Source: Oreohelix idahoensis
Taxonomy: Eukaryota > Mollusca > Gastropoda > Stylommatophora > Oreohelicidae
Assembly (NCBI GenBank): GCA_024509875.1
Contig: JAMPIV010004907.1
Location: forward strand, 437,501-501,500
Direction of reading: 5' to 3'
Length of the DNA stretch: 64,000 nucleotides
A program made the position numbers and the translations under genes. Positions 61,587-64,000 of the stretch are shown one piece after another (position 1 is the stretch's first letter; each line of letters begins with the position of its first letter). The notes below the pieces were generated by a model. The model made no database searches, was not told where the DNA came from, and was given only the letters and a program-made list of their open reading frames with translations.

Positions 61587-63371
61587 ATGGCTAGTCTCTT
61601 AGAATTTGTTGAGGTTGGTAAAGAGCTAGCGTTAACAGGCCCTGCTCTACAGGAATGGGCAGAAAAAAAATGGAAAGAAAAACAGGAAAATGATAGAATG
61701 GAACGGTGTGAGGAGAGAGAATTCCAGAAAGTGAAGATAGAAGCAGAGAAAGAGATGAAGAAGATAGAAGCTGACAAATTGAAGATAGAAGCAGAGAAAG
61801 ATATGAAGAAGATAGAAGCTGACAAATTGAAGATAGAAGCAGAGAAAGAGATGAAGAAGATAGAAGCAGAGAAAGAGTTGAAGAAAATTGAAGCTGACAG
61901 AGAAATAAATCTAAAGAAGCTAGATAATGAGTCCAGGAAGCAGGATTCAGGTGGGAAAGAATTCTCACGTCCCTATAGACTACGGTTACCCAATTTTAAT
62001 CAAGATTTGGACAGTATGGACGTGTATTTGGAACGTTTTGAAGCAGAAGTTTTGGCTTGGAAGATAAAGAAGGAGGAATGGCCTGTTCTGCTGGGAAATT
62101 TGCTTTCAGGATCTGCGTTAGAAACTGTGTATAGTATCCCTTTAACCGACAGAGCAAATTATGACATAGTCAAGGAGAGGTTGTTAAGGAAATTTCGTCT
62201 AACGGCGGAAGGATATCGGGCTCGTTTCCGAGACGTGAGACCAAGCGTCAATCAGGATTTTGAGGATTTCATTGCAAAAATTACTCAGCTGTTAAATCGA
62301 TGGATTGAGATGGAAGGTATTACTAAAGACTTTGATGGGCTTTTCGACCTTATGTTACGGGACAAAGTATTGTCATCGTGTTCATCTGAGCTTATTGCGT
62401 TTTTCCAGGAACGCAAGCCCAAAAACATCGGTATGATGTCAGAATTAGGACACCAATACGTGACCGCGCATCCAGGAAAGGTCATACACAGGGAGAGTAT
62501 CTCTGAGACTTTCTCAGCGAATATAGGAAAGATTACTAGAAAACCTTACAATCAACATAGATCGAAGAGTGCCGATAGATTTGGCCCCAAAAGATTTAAT
62601 TATGATAGACCCTACTTTCGAGGAGACATATCTCCTGCACGGTATGACAATTATCGGGACCATAGATCACCGAGGAAGAAATTTAACTATCAATCTGATA
62701 GAAATCAATACAGATATACTGGAGACAGACAGGATAGGTACCCGCGGAATCAGATCCAGATAGATGCGCCAAACGAGCAGGAACAAAAACGATTTCGCAA
62801 AAGCTCACCTTACCAAAGAAACAAATCCTTTGAGAAAAAGGAGTCAGACCGAGTAGTCAGACACTCTCCAAACAATAGTCCGAAAAAGGATAGCAATACT
62901 CAGCTACACTGTAGTCTTTGTAATGGAACAGGACATTTGGCAAAGGTCTGTGCTAATAATTCAGAACGAGCGAATTCGGCTTGCATATTAGAAACCTTTA
63001 ACAATGAGAATTGCGAATGGTGTAGGCCATTATTTGAACCAGACGGTAAGCCTATGCTTATCTGTGGTCACACTCTGCCTTGTCTCTCTTCTCTTGAAGA
63101 AAATGGTCATTTGGAATTGTATCCAGGATTTGTGCAAAAGCAGGAAGTGTCTGTGTTGAGAGACACGGGCTGCACAACTATAGGAGTGCGTAGATCCTGC
63201 ATTGACGACTCATGCTTGATAGGTAAGACAGCAAGATGTGTCATTTTCGGGGGTAACATTGAGTATTACCCTCTTGCCATTATTGAGGTGGACACACCCT
63301 TCATATCTGGTAGAGTACAGGCCTGTGTACTCGAAGCACCGATAGCGGATTTGATTGTGGGTAATGTGTAA
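61587..63371 (+). CDS. Gag-protease of the third LTR element
   Basis: 594 codons. Residues about 30-115 form a lysine/glutamate coiled coil made of near-perfect tandem repeats (KKIEADKLKIEAEK; DNA unit about 54 bp). A SCAN-like capsid region follows at about 130-300 (RLRLPNFNQD, VYLERFEAEVLAW, LLSGSALETVY). An Arg/Tyr-rich stretch comes next, then a CCHC knuckle CSLCNGTGHLAKVC near residues 446-459. The retropepsin motif LRDTGCTT is near residue 528. The frame closes with TAA at 63369 right after LIVGNV, yet the same frame stays open to the window end. The ATG at 61587 is the first in a Gag-like context. Confidence 0.88.
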   Translation: MASLLEFVEVGKELALTGPALQEWAEKKWKEKQENDRMERCEEREFQKVKIEAEKEMKKIEADKLKIEAEKDMKKIEADKLKIEAEKEMKKIEAEKELKKIEADREINLKKLDNESRKQDSGGKEFSRPYRLRLPNFNQDLDSMDVYLERFEAEVLAWKIKKEEWPVLLGNLLSGSALETVYSIPLTDRANYDIVKERLLRKFRLTAEGYRARFRDVRPSVNQDFEDFIAKITQLLNRWIEMEGITKDFDGLFDLMLRDKVLSSCSSELIAFFQERKPKNIGMMSELGHQYVTAHPGKVIHRESISETFSANIGKITRKPYNQHRSKSADRFGPKRFNYDRPYFRGDISPARYDNYRDHRSPRKKFNYQSDRNQYRYTGDRQDRYPRNQIQIDAPNEQEQKRFRKSSPYQRNKSFEKKESDRVVRHSPNNSPKKDSNTQLHCSLCNGTGHLAKVCANNSERANSACILETFNNENCEWCRPLFEPDGKPMLICGHTLPCLSSLEENGHLELYPGFVQKQEVSVLRDTGCTTIGVRRSCIDDSCLIGKTARCVIFGGNIEYYPLAIIEVDTPFISGRVQACVLEAPIADLIVGNV

Positions 63372-64000
63372 GGTGTGCAGGAATGTACTGAGATGGACAT
63401 CAGGAAATGGAGCGACAATCGTGTGCTTAGGGCCAATGCGGTGATTACTAGGGCGCAGTCAAAGGCAGATGACGCATTAGAAGCGACGCATCATGAAGCT
63501 ACGACATCGGAATTGGTCAAAGAAAGTCAGGATACACAGGTGTCGGACTTTATCCAGCACCAACGGTCAGACGGATCATTGAGTAAATTTTACAACTTTG
63601 CCGAGAGAGGTGATGTAAAGTGCACGAAGCTGGCCAGACATTGGTTCGAGCTCAAGAATAATGTTCTCACTAGGTGTTTCGCTAAGGGAGTACAAACTCA
63701 GCGCCAAGTGGTGGTACCGTGTAGTTTTAGAGCAAAAGTGTTAGAGGTTGCACATGACTCCCCTTTCGCGGGACATATGGGTGTGGCTCGAACGCGCCAG
63801 AGGGTGCTGTCACAATTCTATTGGCCATTGTTTAGCAAGGACATTAAACTATATTGTAGGTCCTGTAAGATATGCCAACAGATGAGGCATAAAGGCAGAA
63901 CTCCCAAAGCTCCAGTGCAGGTTACGGACTTGTCGGTACGACCTTTCCAGAAAGTAGCGATTGATATTATAGGCCCCCTCTCGGTCACTTCAGACAGGGA
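63372..64000 (+). CDS. Protease-integrase linker and integrase N-terminus, in frame after TAA (partial)
   Basis: From the base after the TAA the same frame is open to the window end. It has GVQECTEM, an AVITRAQSK motif typical of the end of protease in this group, then integrase: VAHDSPFAGHMG...FYWPLFSKDI...CRSCKIC (HHCC zinc site) and AIDIIGPL, the first catalytic Asp. The second Asp and Glu lie beyond 64000. No RT lies between protease and integrase. Expression would need readthrough of the TAA, or the TAA is a recent mutation. Confidence 0.8.

Larger units (their letters stand above)
58850..64000 (+). mobile_element. Third LTR retrotransposon (different family), 5' part
   Basis: 5' LTR 58850-59332, primer-binding site, a long 2.2-kb leader, gag-protease and the start of integrase. 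It runs off the window, so the 3' LTR and any RT are not visible. The protease-to-integrase transition without RT indicates a Gmr1-like domain order. Confidence 0.85.

Overview
This window is eukaryotic and looks like a transposon-rich stretch of an invertebrate genome, most probably a mollusc (a gastropod would fit). That assignment is inference from the mix of RTE-like and I-group LINEs, RNase H-bearing LINEs, Tc1/mariner and long-LTR Ty3/gypsy elements, the AT-rich background, long AT microsatellites and the absence of dense genes. I found no convincing host protein-coding gene, tRNA gene, rRNA gene or CRISPR array. Every long reading frame I can explain belongs to a mobile element.

Layout. 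1-250 is an RTE 3' stub. 1396-12675 is a minus-strand LTR retrotransposon (copy 1). A 335-bp SINE-like retroposon sits in its coding part and a solo LTR sits in its 5' LTR; an identical SINE-like element lies at 884-1220. 12676-26940 is built on a modular, partly inverted, unclassified repeat family, called the R family here. It is split by an I-group LINE with RNase H (13957-18442, 12-bp target duplication) and a nearly intact RTE (19548-22679, 12-bp duplication). 27285-30505 is a second, minus-strand RTE-like LINE interrupted by a 464-bp LINE fragment. 30506-36460 is mostly unrecognised sequence with an (AT)n tract and small SINE remnants. 36461-45661 is a complete young LTR retrotransposon (copy 2) with 2.6-kb LTRs. 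45662-48900 holds SINE, RTE and minisatellite pieces and a LINE 3' end whose tail is a long (TA)n tract. 50628-52342 contains a 394-bp-arm palindrome. 52930-54365 has two more LINE fragments. 54655-58849 is a tandem R-family array split by a Tc1 transposon (55002-56526). 58850-64000 is the 5' part of a third LTR retrotransposon that runs off the window.

How the parts relate. LTR copies 1 and 2 encode Gag, protease and integrase but no reverse transcriptase or RNase H. The integrase frame ends about 0.13 kb before the polypurine tract. Copy 3 also passes directly from protease to integrase, which fits the Gmr1-like order (PR-INT-RT-RH) known in some Ty3/gypsy elements, with its RT presumably beyond the window. 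Copies 1 and 2 would then be a family that lost RT-RH and must borrow it. The SINE-like elements end in the same tail as the 464-bp LINE fragment, so that LINE is their likely partner. R-family copies have repeatedly served as insertion sites.
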